From Paludibacteraceae bacterium (GTDB lineage: Bacteria; Bacteroidota; Bacteroidia; Bacteroidales; Paludibacteraceae), in contig JAFZLC010000047.1 in the NCBI GenBank assembly GCA_017551675.1, positions 82,576 through 146,575 of the forward strand: DNA of 64,000 nt. Direction: 5' to 3'. A program made the position numbers and the translations under genes. Below are positions 18,027-27,531 of the stretch, piece after piece; the first letter of the stretch is position 1; every line of letters starts with the position of its first letter. The notes under the pieces are model-generated. The model made no database searches, had not been told where the DNA came from, and saw only the letters and a list, made by a program, of their open reading frames with translations.

Positions 18027-18512
18027 ATGGAAAATGAATTAGAAAGAAGCAGTAGTTCTGTTTCAGAAGAGGTAGATCAATTAGCGGTAAACGAGGAGGC
18101 AAAAGTAACCTTGCTCAGTATGTCAAAATGGATGAAGTTCCTCTCCATTATGGGATTTATAGGAATCATCTTTATTGTGTTTACGGCTATTTTCTTTATG
18201 TTTGGTTTCGGGTCTTTAATGCAGCAAATGCAGCAAGCGGGTAATCCGATGTATGCATTTATGGGCCCTGCAATGGGTATTCTATACATAGTAATTGCAC
18301 TCGTCTGTTTATATCCTGTTATGAAGATGTACAACTCTAGTCGTAAGCTAAAACTGGCTGTTCTAAGCAATGACGAACAGGCTCTCACAGATGGTTTTCA
18401 GGAGATGCGTAAATTCTGGAAATTCTACGGAATTATAGCGATAATTTATCTCGTAATCATAGCAATATCCCTCTTAATAGGAATCTTTAGCTTAATTGCG
18501 GCTGCTTTTTAA
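18027..18512 (+). CDS. Small DUF5362-like membrane protein
   Basis: 161 residues. A charged N-terminal tail of about 35 residues precedes three hydrophobic segments: about 38-62, 82-100 and 135-160. The pattern of a Ser/Glu-rich start, an early double helix and a C-terminal helix after RKFWKFYG fits DUF5362, a Bacteroidota inner-membrane family without assigned function. It is monocistronic. A -7-like TATTTTTG lies at 17893-17900, implying a leader over 100 nt long. Confidence 0.55.
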   Translation: MENELERSSSSVSEEVDQLAVNEEAKVTLLSMSKWMKFLSIMGFIGIIFIVFTAIFFMFGFGSLMQQMQQAGNPMYAFMGPAMGILYIVIALVCLYPVMKMYNSSRKLKLAVLSNDEQALTDGFQEMRKFWKFYGIIAIIYLVIIAISLLIGIFSLIAAAF

Positions 18513-18550
18513 AAGTTCGCATGTAAATAATTCGATTTATATTGAAATAC

Positions 18551-18585
18551 CCCCCGAAGGTTGGAAAAACTTTCGGGGGTTTTTG
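18551..18585 (+). terminator. Terminator of the DUF5362 gene
   Basis: CCCCCGAA (18551-18558) pairs with TTCGGGGG (18572-18579), followed by TTTTTG. It lies about 40 bp after the stop codon. Confidence 0.8.
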
Positions 18586-18610
18586 TTTGGGTGGTTTCGT
18601 TATTTACAAG

Positions 18611-18696
18611 AAAACCCCTAATGGGGGATTATGTTTGTCTCGTACGCATATAATAATTTGCGGCAACCTTCACTATTAAAAGTGAAAATTGCCGCA
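18611..18696. repeat. Degenerate type-a palindrome and a separate GC-rich hairpin
   Basis: GAAAACCCCTAATGGGGGAT (from 18610) resembles palindrome a of the cassettes and is followed by TATGTTTGTC in place of TATATGTTCATG. A second inverted repeat pairs TGCGGCAA (18659-18666) with TTGCCGCA (18689-18696), with inner TTCACT/AGTGAA pairing; it has no T-run. The rest of the 18586-18890 gap shows nothing recognisable. Confidence 0.45.
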
Positions 18697-18890
18697 GGGT
18701 AGACTTTTCCACACATTTCTTAAAAAGCAATGGTTGTCTACTTTCTTAGGTTTAATTGGATATAACAGTGTAGTCGTTTTATGTGAGGTCTGAATTTGTT
18801 GGCAAAAGTAAGTTTTCTTTTATCTATCTATTGATATCATCCGTTTCAAATAATGGTTGTATTGTTACTTGATAACTTGATTTTGTTAAA

Positions 18891-18923
18891 TTGGTAAAGT
18901 TTTACCAGAATATTCTATATTTG
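18891..18923 (+). promoter_or_regulatory. Promoter of paralogue 1
   Basis: TTGG (18891-18894) and TATATTTG (18916-18923), 21 bp apart. The sequence from the -7 box to the ATG is nearly the same before paralogues 1, 3 and 4. Confidence 0.65.
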
Positions 18924-18953
18924 TGACAAAGTACAACTCGTCATCGTGTCGTT

Positions 18954-21032
18954 ATGGGGAAAAAACTTCTTTGCTTTTTCAGTGTTATATTCTTACTCTC
19001 CTTTGGTTCTATTGAGGCCAAACAGAAGAGTCCGTTTCGTTTGGAGAATGATACCATCCTGCATATCTGCTCAAATATTCAAGAACAGTATTATGAGAAT
19101 ATGTCGCTCTCTGGTATGGAGATGCCTTTTTATTACGCATCAGTGGTAATTGAAGAAGGGGTGGATTCCGCATGGGTTTATATTCCCTATGGATATGGTT
19201 CTACACCTCTTCCCGTAAGGTTGTTGAGCATTCCCTCCTCTTTGAAGTTCTTTATTTGGGATGGTCCTTCTATAGAGAAAGTACAGTTGAATCCCAAGAA
19301 TCCATACCTGTGTTGGGAGAATGGCGCTTTGTATAGCCGAGATATGAAAAATCTTTATTTTTGGCATTCAGAAGAAAAAGGAGATGAGACAGTTTTTCAA
19401 GTACCCGAAACGGTAGAAAATATATGGGAGATTCCTAACCATTTTTCGAAAGTCATCATTCCAGAACGTTGTAAGAAGGCTCCTGAATATGGTTTCAAAT
19501 GTGATACATTAATCATTCATTCGACACATCCCCTGAACTGTTTGAAAAGCTATATGATGTCGGATTACTCCTACCTGTACAGCCTCTCCGATTCTGCTGT
19601 GGTGCATATTTTGATGGAGAATTTGTGGGAAAGTATCAAAAATAAAAATGCAAGTGCTATTGATAGAGGAATCATCCATTGCCCCAATTACGATGTACGT
19701 AAGCGGGACACGAGTTGGATGCGGGAGAATTATCGCCTGACTTGTGTCATGGAGAATGGTGACACATTGGTGGGAGTTGATACGATTTCTTCGGGAAGGA
19801 GTATTCAGTCGGTGATGATAGAGGGTATAGCGGACGAGAATCTGCGATTCGTCAGACAGGATAATCGCTATCGCTTCTATGTCGCCACGTATGATACGTT
19901 GTATTGTCTGCCATTGGAGGTCTATGTAAAAACAAATGAACCAGAGCCAAAGTTAGAACTGAAATGGAGTGATTTCGGTGAGGTGCATGACTCCGTGCTC
20001 ATTATTCGTGAGGATGTGGATTCTTTGCCAGATTTGCGTGGTTCCTTCCGTAAAGTGATCATCCCGAAGCGTACGCATTATTTGGAAGGCTCCATCGAAT
20101 GTGATAGTGTGTTTATCTATTCCGATTCGTTGCGTGGAGCGTGTTATAACGCATGGAAGTGTATCGATGCGAATTATTATTATGTGGAGAATGAAGAGCT
20201 CTATTTGTCGCTTAAATGTTGGCTTATGGCGGAAGGCCAATGGGCTGAGGTCTATTCTCCCAATGCGGATATCCGCAAACGTGATCTGTCGTTGCAGAAC
20301 AATACAAATCCTCCGGTTTGGAGGGATGCGCAGGGTAATGTTATTGATCTAACGCGCCTTCGTCCAACAACCTTTTGGGAATTTTCGCAGCTGACGATTG
20401 AAGGCATTGATCCTAGGAATTTGTGGGTGTTTTATGAAAGGAAGAACCGTAAATCTATGATGAAAAGTAGATGGGAAAGCGACAAAGATGGTTCGGGAAA
20501 GTTAATATGGTGGGTGCCCGCTGCGTATGGCGATCTGGAGTTGGAGTATGCGGTTCGGACATATGACACCTTGCTGATCCTCCCGCAAAAGACGCAAGTC
20601 AGGATTGTGAAGCAGGACGGCTCTCCTTGGGAGGACGATATTAACCCGATGGGATCGTGCCTCTATTATGTGCCGAAAGGAGAAACCTGTGAATCCTTGA
20701 TGAAGTCGGGTAAGAAAATCATGTATTGGAAATCTGGGGATACGATACCTCGGCGGTATTTGAAACGGTTGGCTTTGGGCGCTTTGTATAAGAACGGGGA
20801 GTGTGGACCTACGGATGGTAGAATTTTCTACCATCTGGAATGGAAAGACAAACGGAATTATCTTTATGATAGTGGAATATATATGCACATAAAGGAATTA
20901 ACCCCTAAAAACCCCTTCTTGCAGATTCCTCCCAACCATCCCAAGGAGGTGTGGATGTTGGAAATACTTCAACTCCACCGTGATTGTATTTCCAGGAGTT
21001 TGCCTATCATGCACTTTTACGTAGGCAGGTGA
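18954..21032 (+). CDS. Secreted protein of a four-member tandem family, paralogue 1 (unrecognised)
   Basis: 692 residues; signal peptide of about 22 residues ending IEA. I do not recognise the family as a whole. Around residues 109-131 the pattern VQLNPKNPYLCWENGALYSR resembles BspA-type leucine-rich repeats, and SIPSSLK and VPETVENIW fit that idea weakly. The rest is an internal duplication. Half 1 has VIEEGVDS (about 65), KVIIPERC (166), CPNYDVRKRDTSW (243) and YVATYDTLYCLPLEV (309). Half 2 has IIREDVDSLP (350), KVIIPKRT (367), SPNADIRKRDLS (435) and YAVRTYDTLLILP (about 530). It ends MHFYVGR, as do paralogues 2 and 3. A surface or periplasmic location is likely; no function can be given. 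Paralogue 2 follows after 24 bp. Confidence 0.7.
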   Translation: MGKKLLCFFSVIFLLSFGSIEAKQKSPFRLENDTILHICSNIQEQYYENMSLSGMEMPFYYASVVIEEGVDSAWVYIPYGYGSTPLPVRLLSIPSSLKFFIWDGPSIEKVQLNPKNPYLCWENGALYSRDMKNLYFWHSEEKGDETVFQVPETVENIWEIPNHFSKVIIPERCKKAPEYGFKCDTLIIHSTHPLNCLKSYMMSDYSYLYSLSDSAVVHILMENLWESIKNKNASAIDRGIIHCPNYDVRKRDTSWMRENYRLTCVMENGDTLVGVDTISSGRSIQSVMIEGIADENLRFVRQDNRYRFYVATYDTLYCLPLEVYVKTNEPEPKLELKWSDFGEVHDSVLIIREDVDSLPDLRGSFRKVIIPKRTHYLEGSIECDSVFIYSDSLRGACYNAWKCIDANYYYVENEELYLSLKCWLMAEGQWAEVYSPNADIRKRDLSLQNNTNPPVWRDAQGNVIDLTRLRPTTFWEFSQLTIEGIDPRNLWVFYERKNRKSMMKSRWESDKDGSGKLIWWVPAAYGDLELEYAVRTYDTLLILPQKTQVRIVKQDGSPWEDDINPMGSCLYYVPKGETCESLMKSGKKIMYWKSGDTIPRRYLKRLALGALYKNGECGPTDGRIFYHLEWKDKRNYLYDSGIYMHIKELTPKNPFLQIPPNHPKEVWMLEILQLHRDCISRSLPIMHFYVGR

Positions 21033-21056
21033 TGTGGGATTATAAAAATAGTAGAA

Positions 21057-23090
21057 ATGATTAATCGTATGGCAAAAAAACTTCTTCTTTTTATCGGTCT
21101 GCTTTCCCTCTTCGTGTGGAATGTTGAGGCTCGGAAGCGGAATTTACTTAGGTTGGAGAATGATACCATTCTGCATATTTGCTCAAATACTCCAGTGTGG
21201 CGCTATTCTGAGCTCAATGAGCCTAGTGTGCCATTATTTCACTCATCGGTGGTAATTGATGAAGGGGTGGATTCCGCATGGGTTTATATTTCTAGTAGTT
21301 ATGGAATTGAACCTCCCATGAGGTTTGTGAGCATTCCCTCTACCTTGAAGTTCTTTTTATGGGAAAGTCTTCCCATAGAGAAGATTCAGTTGAATCCCAA
21401 GAATCCATACCTGCGTTGGGAGAATGGCGCTTTGTATAGCCGAGACATGAAGAATCTTTATTATTGGCATTCGGGAAAAAATGGTGATTCCGTCTTTCAA
21501 GTACCTGAAACGGTGGAGAATATATGGGGAACCCCGGATGGTCATTTTTCGAAAGTCATCATTCCTGAGCGTTGTAAGAAGGCTACTTGTATTATTCATT
21601 GTGATACGTTGATCGTTAATTCGCCTCATTTTTTGGAGTGCTTGGATGGAGACGTGATGTCGAGTTCCTATCTGTATTGCCTCTCTGATTCTGCTGTGGC
21701 GCATATTCTGATGGAGAATTTGTGGAATAGTATCAATTGGGGGGTACGAAGTATTGATAGACGAGATATCCATTGCCCCAATTATGATATACGTAAGCGG
21801 GATACGAGTTGGATGCGGGAGAGCTATCGCATGACTTGTGTTCTGGATAATGGTGACACGTTAGTGGGGGCCGATTCCATCCCTTCGGGAAGGGAAATCG
21901 AATCGGTGAAAATAGAGGGAATAGCGGATGAGAATGTGAAATTCAACAAGCGATATGGGGAGGATGTCTATCGGTTCTATGTCGCCACGTATGACACGTT
22001 GTATCGCCTGCCATTGGAGGTCTTTGAGAAACCAGAGGAACGAAAGCCTGGACCGAAATGTAGTGATTTCGGTGAGGTGCGTGATTCCGTCTTCACTATT
22101 CGAGAGGGAGTGGATTCTTTGCCCTATTTGAGCGACAGGCCATCTTCCTTCCGGAAGGTGATCATCCCGAAGTCAATGCATTATGTGAAAGAACATATCA
22201 CCTGTGATAGTGTGTTTATTTATTCCGATTCGTTAGATGGAGCGTATTATTATAATTGGTTACACTATATCGATGCGCATTATTATTACGTGGAGAATGA
22301 ACAACTCTATTTGTCGCTTAAGCGTTGGCTTATAAAGAGTAATCAATCGGCTGTGGCCTATTGCCCAAATGCGGATATTAGCAAGCGAGATATGACATTG
22401 CAACAGAACACGAATAAACCAGTTTGGAAGAAAAATGCGAAGGGTGATGAGCTAAAGGATTTGACATATCGCACAGTGTCGTCCGGTACTGGGTTAAGGT
22501 TGGAAATTGAGGGAATGAATCCTCAGGATTTATATGTGTATGATTGTAGGAGGAAACGTTTTTTGCCTAGAAATAATAAATATGGATTTTTTGAATTTAT
22601 AAATGATGGCAGGACTGCTGAGTTGGAATTTGCGGTTTGGACCTATGACACATTGTTGCCTCTCCAGCAAAAGGATACGCTCAGATTGCTGAAGCGGGAT
22701 GGAACGCCTTGGACGGGAGGGTACGATTTGGAGGAGTGTGTGCTATATTATGTTCCTAAGGGGGAGACAGAGCGTTCATTGTTGCTATCTGACAAACCTC
22801 TTAAGATATGGAGGTCGGGTGATACGATTCCTCGTCGATATACAAACCGTTTGGCATTTGGATACATGCTTACAAACGGGGAGTGTGTTCTTTCTCCTCG
22901 TTTGGAGTATAATGTTTTATGTTTGGACAAACGGAATTATTTGGGAGATGGAGAGCTAATTAATGTCAGCGATAATATTTGGAAAGTTCCGAGTCAGTAC
23001 AAGAAATTTTGGTTGGGAGATGTTACGCAACCCTGCGAAGATTGTTATGGCAGAAGTCTTCCTCCTATGCATTTCTACGTAGGCAGATAG
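21057..23090 (+). CDS. Secreted protein of the tandem family, paralogue 2
   Basis: 677 residues from the ATG at 21057. The ATG four codons on (21069) gives a more usual signal peptide (MAKKLLLFIGLLSLFVWNVEA) and may be the true start. It shares the family blocks: LENDTILHICSN, VVIDEGVDSAWVYI, LNPKNPYLRWENGALYSRD, CPNYDIRKRDTSWMRESYR, REGVDSLPYL, CPNADISKRDMTLQQNTN, SGDTIPRRY and a terminal PMHFYVGR. It is closest to paralogue 1 in its N-terminal third and to 3 and 4 further on, so it looks mosaic. It has no promoter of its own in the 24-bp gap and is probably cotranscribed with paralogue 1. Confidence 0.7.
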   Translation: MINRMAKKLLLFIGLLSLFVWNVEARKRNLLRLENDTILHICSNTPVWRYSELNEPSVPLFHSSVVIDEGVDSAWVYISSSYGIEPPMRFVSIPSTLKFFLWESLPIEKIQLNPKNPYLRWENGALYSRDMKNLYYWHSGKNGDSVFQVPETVENIWGTPDGHFSKVIIPERCKKATCIIHCDTLIVNSPHFLECLDGDVMSSSYLYCLSDSAVAHILMENLWNSINWGVRSIDRRDIHCPNYDIRKRDTSWMRESYRMTCVLDNGDTLVGADSIPSGREIESVKIEGIADENVKFNKRYGEDVYRFYVATYDTLYRLPLEVFEKPEERKPGPKCSDFGEVRDSVFTIREGVDSLPYLSDRPSSFRKVIIPKSMHYVKEHITCDSVFIYSDSLDGAYYYNWLHYIDAHYYYVENEQLYLSLKRWLIKSNQSAVAYCPNADISKRDMTLQQNTNKPVWKKNAKGDELKDLTYRTVSSGTGLRLEIEGMNPQDLYVYDCRRKRFLPRNNKYGFFEFINDGRTAELEFAVWTYDTLLPLQQKDTLRLLKRDGTPWTGGYDLEECVLYYVPKGETERSLLLSDKPLKIWRSGDTIPRRYTNRLAFGYMLTNGECVLSPRLEYNVLCLDKRNYLGDGELINVSDNIWKVPSQYKKFWLGDVTQPCEDCYGRSLPPMHFYVGR

Positions 23091-23122
23091 GGATTCATTC
23101 CCATTGTTGATGATCATGTTGA

Positions 23123-23153
23123 TTGGTCAATACTCCCCAATATTCTATATTCG
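23123..23153 (+). promoter_or_regulatory. Promoter of paralogue 3
   Basis: TTGG (23123-23126) and TATATTCG (23146-23153), 19 bp apart. It lies in a duplicated stretch starting GGATTCATTCCCATTGTTGA that recurs before paralogue 4. Confidence 0.6.
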
Positions 23154-23183
23154 TGATAAAGTATAATTCGTTATCGTATCGTT

Positions 23184-25295
23184 ATGAGGGAAAAACTTCT
23201 TTGCTTTTTCAGTGTTATATTCTTGCTCTCCTTTGGGTCTGTCGAGGCCAAACATCGGAGCCCGTTTAGGTTGGAGAATGATACCATCCTGCATGTCTGT
23301 TCCAACCTCTCGGAGATGGACTGTTGGACTTTTGGTGTAAGTGATGATAATAGCCTTTCTCCTTCTGATTATTTTACTACTTATCCCTATTGGCGCATTA
23401 AGAATATAGTGATAGATGAAGGGGTTGACTCTGTTTACTTTGGGTTGTATCTTATTTCGGCAAAGAGGCTGAGTATCCCTTCTTCATTGAAATACTTGTA
23501 TTTCTTTCAGGAAGTGCCTCCCGGATTGGAAGAGGTACGGTTGAATGCCAAGAATCCCTATTATCGATGGGAGAATGGCACATTGTATAATCGCGATAAG
23601 ACCCAGCTCTATTTTATGCTGCCAAGTGCGGTGGATTCCGTGTTGCAATTCCCTGAAACGGTGGAACATGTATGGAATCTTCCTGAACGCTATTACCCGA
23701 AAGACACGCTTTACTTGAAAGACCTTCCATCGAGACATTGGGAAGGATTCCTAGATCGTTATCCGATAGACCGTCGTTACTCAAAAATTGTCTTCCCCAA
23801 GCATTGTAAGAGATATCCGGAGGGGCTTTCTATTTATTATTCCGATTCATTAATCATTCTATCAGATTCTGCCTTGGCGCATAGTATGATGGAGAATTTG
23901 TGGGGAGATATCGGATGGAAATGGAATTTCATTGAAGAAGACAAGTTTCGTTGCCCTAATTATACGTTCCATTGTCCTGGTTATGATGTTGTACATTGCC
24001 CCAGTTATGATGTGCGTAAGCGGGATACAAGTTGGATGCGGGAGAGCTATCGCCTGACTTGCGTCATGGAGGATGGTGACACGTTGGTGGGAGTTGATAC
24101 GATCCCTTCGGGAAGTCGTATCCTGTCGGTGAGGATAGAGGGTATAGCGGATGAGAATGTACGGTTTCGCAGGTTTAATGATACCTATAGCTTCTATGTC
24201 ACCACATATGATACGTTGTATCGACTGCCGTTGAAGGTTTTTGTGAAACCAGAGGAACAAAAGCCTGGACCGAAATGGAGTGATTTTGGCGAGCTGCGAG
24301 ATTCCGTGTTTACCATTCGTGAGGGGATAGATTCTTTGCCCAATTTTTCGAGGAGTGATATGACATTTCCCTTTCGAAAGATTATTATTCCAAAGTCAAT
24401 GCATTATATAGGAACCGACATCACATGTGATAGCGCGTTTATCTATTCCGACTCATTAGATAGAACGGATTTTGTTGATGCGGGTTATTATTACGTGGAG
24501 AATGAGCAACTCTATTTGGCATTTAGACGTATGTATGGTCCGGCTGTCTATTCACCTAATGCGGATATCCGTAAGCGTGATATGTCGTTGCAACAGAACA
24601 CGAATAAACCTGTTTGGAAGGACATGAATGGTAACGTATTAAAGGATTTGACATACCGCCCTATGCGGTCTGGTAATACTTTTTTGCGGTTAGAAATAGA
24701 GGGAATGGATTCCCGGGACTTATGTGTGTTCGTATATGATTGTGGTAGTAAACGTTATTTCCCCAAAATTAATATAGATGGACGATTTTCGCCTTTATTA
24801 AGAGAAGGTAAAACTGCCGAGCTGGCATATGCTGTTTGGACTTATGACACGATGTTGTTTCTCCAACAAAAGGATACGATCAGACCTGTAAACCGTGACG
24901 GAACACCTTGGACGCGATGGTCCCGTTGGAAGGAGAGTGTACTATATTATGTTCCTGAGGGTGTAACAAGGCATTCATTGTTAGACTCAAAGGACTCTAT
25001 CCTGATGTGGAGGTCTGGCGATACGATTCCTCGTCGGTATGCAAATCGTTTGGCGTTTGGATCCATACTAGAAAACGGGGAGTACGAACCTTCGGGTTAT
25101 ATAAAGTGTGACATGTTATACTTGAACAAACGGAATTATTTTGGGGAAGGGATTTTGATTAGAGACAGTAGTGAAAGTGGAATCTGGGAAATTCCGAGAC
25201 AGTACAAGGAGTTCTGGTTGGTAGGGATTACGGAATTTTTCCCTGATTGTATTCCAAGAGGTTATCCTCCTATGCATTTCTACGTAGGCAGATAG
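23184..25295 (+). CDS. Secreted protein of the tandem family, paralogue 3
   Basis: 703 residues; signal peptide MREKLLCFFSVIFLLSFGSV then EA, nearly that of paralogue 1. It differs from 1 and 2 in the segment after LENDTILHVCSN but agrees closely with paralogue 4 there (LSIPSSLKYLYF, VPPGLEEVRLNAKNPYYRWE, LPSAVDSVLQFPETVE). In the middle, the single CPNYD block of the family is expanded to three: RCPNYTFHCPGYDV, then VHCPSYDVRKRD. The second half (REGIDSLPNF, IIPKSMHYIGTDITCDS, SPNADIRKRDMSLQQNTN, AVWTYDTMLFLQQKDTI) is conserved. It ends PMHFYVGR. It has its own promoter; no function can be assigned. Confidence 0.7.
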   Translation: MREKLLCFFSVIFLLSFGSVEAKHRSPFRLENDTILHVCSNLSEMDCWTFGVSDDNSLSPSDYFTTYPYWRIKNIVIDEGVDSVYFGLYLISAKRLSIPSSLKYLYFFQEVPPGLEEVRLNAKNPYYRWENGTLYNRDKTQLYFMLPSAVDSVLQFPETVEHVWNLPERYYPKDTLYLKDLPSRHWEGFLDRYPIDRRYSKIVFPKHCKRYPEGLSIYYSDSLIILSDSALAHSMMENLWGDIGWKWNFIEEDKFRCPNYTFHCPGYDVVHCPSYDVRKRDTSWMRESYRLTCVMEDGDTLVGVDTIPSGSRILSVRIEGIADENVRFRRFNDTYSFYVTTYDTLYRLPLKVFVKPEEQKPGPKWSDFGELRDSVFTIREGIDSLPNFSRSDMTFPFRKIIIPKSMHYIGTDITCDSAFIYSDSLDRTDFVDAGYYYVENEQLYLAFRRMYGPAVYSPNADIRKRDMSLQQNTNKPVWKDMNGNVLKDLTYRPMRSGNTFLRLEIEGMDSRDLCVFVYDCGSKRYFPKINIDGRFSPLLREGKTAELAYAVWTYDTMLFLQQKDTIRPVNRDGTPWTRWSRWKESVLYYVPEGVTRHSLLDSKDSILMWRSGDTIPRRYANRLAFGSILENGEYEPSGYIKCDMLYLNKRNYFGEGILIRDSSESGIWEIPRQYKEFWLVGITEFFPDCIPRGYPPMHFYVGR

Positions 25296-25327
25296 GGATT
25301 CATTCCCATTGTTGATGATCATGTTGA

Positions 25328-25358
25328 TTGGACAATACCCCAAAATATTCTATATTTG
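25328..25358 (+). promoter_or_regulatory. Promoter of paralogue 4
   Basis: TTGG (25328-25331) and TATATTTG (25351-25358), 19 bp apart; nearly identical to the promoter of paralogue 3. Confidence 0.65.
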
Positions 25359-25388
25359 TGAAAAAGTATAATTCGTCACCGTATCGTT

Positions 25389-27464
25389 ATGAGGGAAAAA
25401 CTTTTTTATCTTTTCGTTGTAATTTCATTTCTTTCCTTCGGGTCTGTTGAGGCTAAGCAGAAGAGTCTCTTTAGGGTGGAGAATGATACTATCTTGCATA
25501 TCTGCTCGAACCTCTCGGAGGAGGACAGTTGGACCTTCTATGAGCGTGATGAAAGTGATAGTCCTTATGATTATTTTATTTCCCTCTTATGGCACTTTAA
25601 GAATATTGTGATAGACGAAGGGGTTGATTCTGTTCATCTTGGCTTGTGTCTTATTTCGGCAAGGGAGCTGAGTATCCCTTCTTCGTTGAAATACTTATAT
25701 CTCCCGGAAGTGCCTCCTGGCTTGGAAGAGGTGCGGCTGAATGCAAAGAATCCCTATTATCGATGGGAGGATGGCACATTGTACAATCGTGATAAGACCC
25801 AGCTCTATTTTATGCTGCCAAGTGCGGTGGATTCAGTGTTGCAAATCCCTGAAACGGTGGAACAGGTATGGTCCATCCCTGATCGCTATTACCAGAAAGG
25901 TCTCTCCTTTAGAAATTGGGAAGGATATCCGGAGTGTTCTCCGAAAGACATTCATTACTCGAAAATTGTTTTCCCTAAGCATTGTAAGCGATATCCGGAA
26001 TATCATCCTTCTTGCGATTCATTAATTCTCCTATCGGATTCTGCCGTGGCACATAGTACAATGGAGGCTTTATGGGGATGGGAATGTACATATGATGAAA
26101 AGTTCAGTTGCCCTAATTCTAGGTTCCATTGCCCTAGTGGTTATGTTGATTGCCCCAATTATGATGTACGCAAGCGGGATACAAGTTGGATGCGGGAGAG
26201 CTATCGCCTGACTTGCGTCACGGATGATGGTGACACGTTGGTGGGTGTCGATACGATTCCTTCGGGAAGGAGTATTCAGTCTGTGAAGATAGCGGGTATA
26301 GCGGACGAGAATGTGCGATTCTGCGAGAAGAATGGTCGCTATCGCTTCTATGTCGCCACGTATGACACGTTGTATCAATTGCCGTTGGAGGTCTTTGTGA
26401 AAACAGAGGAACGAAAGCCTGGACCGAAATGGAGTGATTTTGGCGAGGTGCGGGATTCCGTCTTCATCATTCGTGAGGGGGTGGATTCTTTTCCCTATTT
26501 AAGCGACAGCCCATCTTCCTTCCGAAAGGTAATCATCCCGAAGTCAATGCATTATATAGGAACTGACATCACTTGTGATAGCGTGTTTATCTATTCCGAC
26601 TCGTTAGATGGATGGTTTTATGGCTGCTGGAATAGAATCAATGCGGGTTATAATTATGTGGAGAATGAGCAGCTTTATTTGTCGTTTAAACGTTGGCTTA
26701 GAGAGGAAAGAAAATCAGCCGTGGTCTATTGCCCCAATGCGGATATCCGTAAGCGTGATATGACGTTGCAACAGAACACGAATAAACCTGTTTGGAAGGA
26801 CATGAAGGGCAATGTGATAAAGAATTTCACGTATAATCGTCCAATAAGGTATGGCGCTTTGTTGCGGTTGGAAATAGAGGGAATGGACCCCAAGGATTTA
26901 TGTGTATTAGATCGAAGGAAACGTTTTTTGAGAAAATATGATGGATCTTTTGTGATAGAATTAGAATATGATGGCAGAAATGCCGAGTTGGAGTATGCGG
27001 TTTGGACCTATGACACCTTATTACCTCTCCAGCAAAAGGACACGCTCATACCTGTGAAGCGCGACGGAACACCTTGGGGAAAAGGATACGACATAAAAGA
27101 GTGTGTGCTCTATTATGTCCCTAAGGGTATGACCAGGCATACCTTGTTAGAATCGAAGGATTCTATTATGATGTGGAGGTCGGGCGATACGATTCCTCGT
27201 CGGTATGCAAACCGTTTGGCATTTGGATTCATACTTAAGAATGGGGAGTATAATTCTTCGGGTACAATGGTGTTTGATGTCTTATGGCTGGACAAACGGA
27301 AGTATTTTAGGAAAGAATATTTAATTAGTAGTGACAACAGAGAAGGTGGAATCTGGGGAATTCCGAAGCAGTGTAAGGAGTTTTGGGTGAGAGGTATTAA
27401 GGAATATTGGCCGGATTGTGTTGCAAGGTTGTATTCTTCTATGCATTTTTATATAAAACGATGA
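25389..27464 (+). CDS. Secreted protein of the tandem family, paralogue 4
   Basis: 691 residues; signal peptide MREKLFYLFVVISFLSFGSV then EA. It is closest to paralogue 3. The central Cys-Pro block is again expanded (SCPNSRFHCPSGYV, then DCPNYDVRKRD) but with different inserted residues. Shared blocks include GIADENVRF, FYVATYDTLYQLPLEVFVK, GPKWSDFGEVRDSV, IIPKSMHYIGTDITCDSV, CPNADIRKRDMTLQQNTN, EYAVWTYDTLLPLQQKDTL and SGDTIPRRYANRLAFG. The C-terminus has drifted to SMHFYIKR. The last of the four; the thioredoxin-fold gene follows after 67 bp with its own -7-like box. Confidence 0.7.
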   Translation: MREKLFYLFVVISFLSFGSVEAKQKSLFRVENDTILHICSNLSEEDSWTFYERDESDSPYDYFISLLWHFKNIVIDEGVDSVHLGLCLISARELSIPSSLKYLYLPEVPPGLEEVRLNAKNPYYRWEDGTLYNRDKTQLYFMLPSAVDSVLQIPETVEQVWSIPDRYYQKGLSFRNWEGYPECSPKDIHYSKIVFPKHCKRYPEYHPSCDSLILLSDSAVAHSTMEALWGWECTYDEKFSCPNSRFHCPSGYVDCPNYDVRKRDTSWMRESYRLTCVTDDGDTLVGVDTIPSGRSIQSVKIAGIADENVRFCEKNGRYRFYVATYDTLYQLPLEVFVKTEERKPGPKWSDFGEVRDSVFIIREGVDSFPYLSDSPSSFRKVIIPKSMHYIGTDITCDSVFIYSDSLDGWFYGCWNRINAGYNYVENEQLYLSFKRWLREERKSAVVYCPNADIRKRDMTLQQNTNKPVWKDMKGNVIKNFTYNRPIRYGALLRLEIEGMDPKDLCVLDRRKRFLRKYDGSFVIELEYDGRNAELEYAVWTYDTLLPLQQKDTLIPVKRDGTPWGKGYDIKECVLYYVPKGMTRHTLLESKDSIMMWRSGDTIPRRYANRLAFGFILKNGEYNSSGTMVFDVLWLDKRKYFRKEYLISSDNREGGIWGIPKQCKEFWVRGIKEYWPDCVARLYSSMHFYIKR

Positions 27465-27506
27465 ATTTATAGAACTCACCATTATAAGAACATCGAAATT
27501 ATTTTT

Positions 27507-27514
27507 TAAATTTG
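27507..27514 (+). promoter_or_regulatory. -7 box of the thioredoxin-fold gene
   Basis: TAAATTTG matches TAnnTTTG, 17 bp before the ATG at 27532. No good -33 element. Confidence 0.4.
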
Positions 27515-27531
27515 TATTTTTAAACTGAAAG

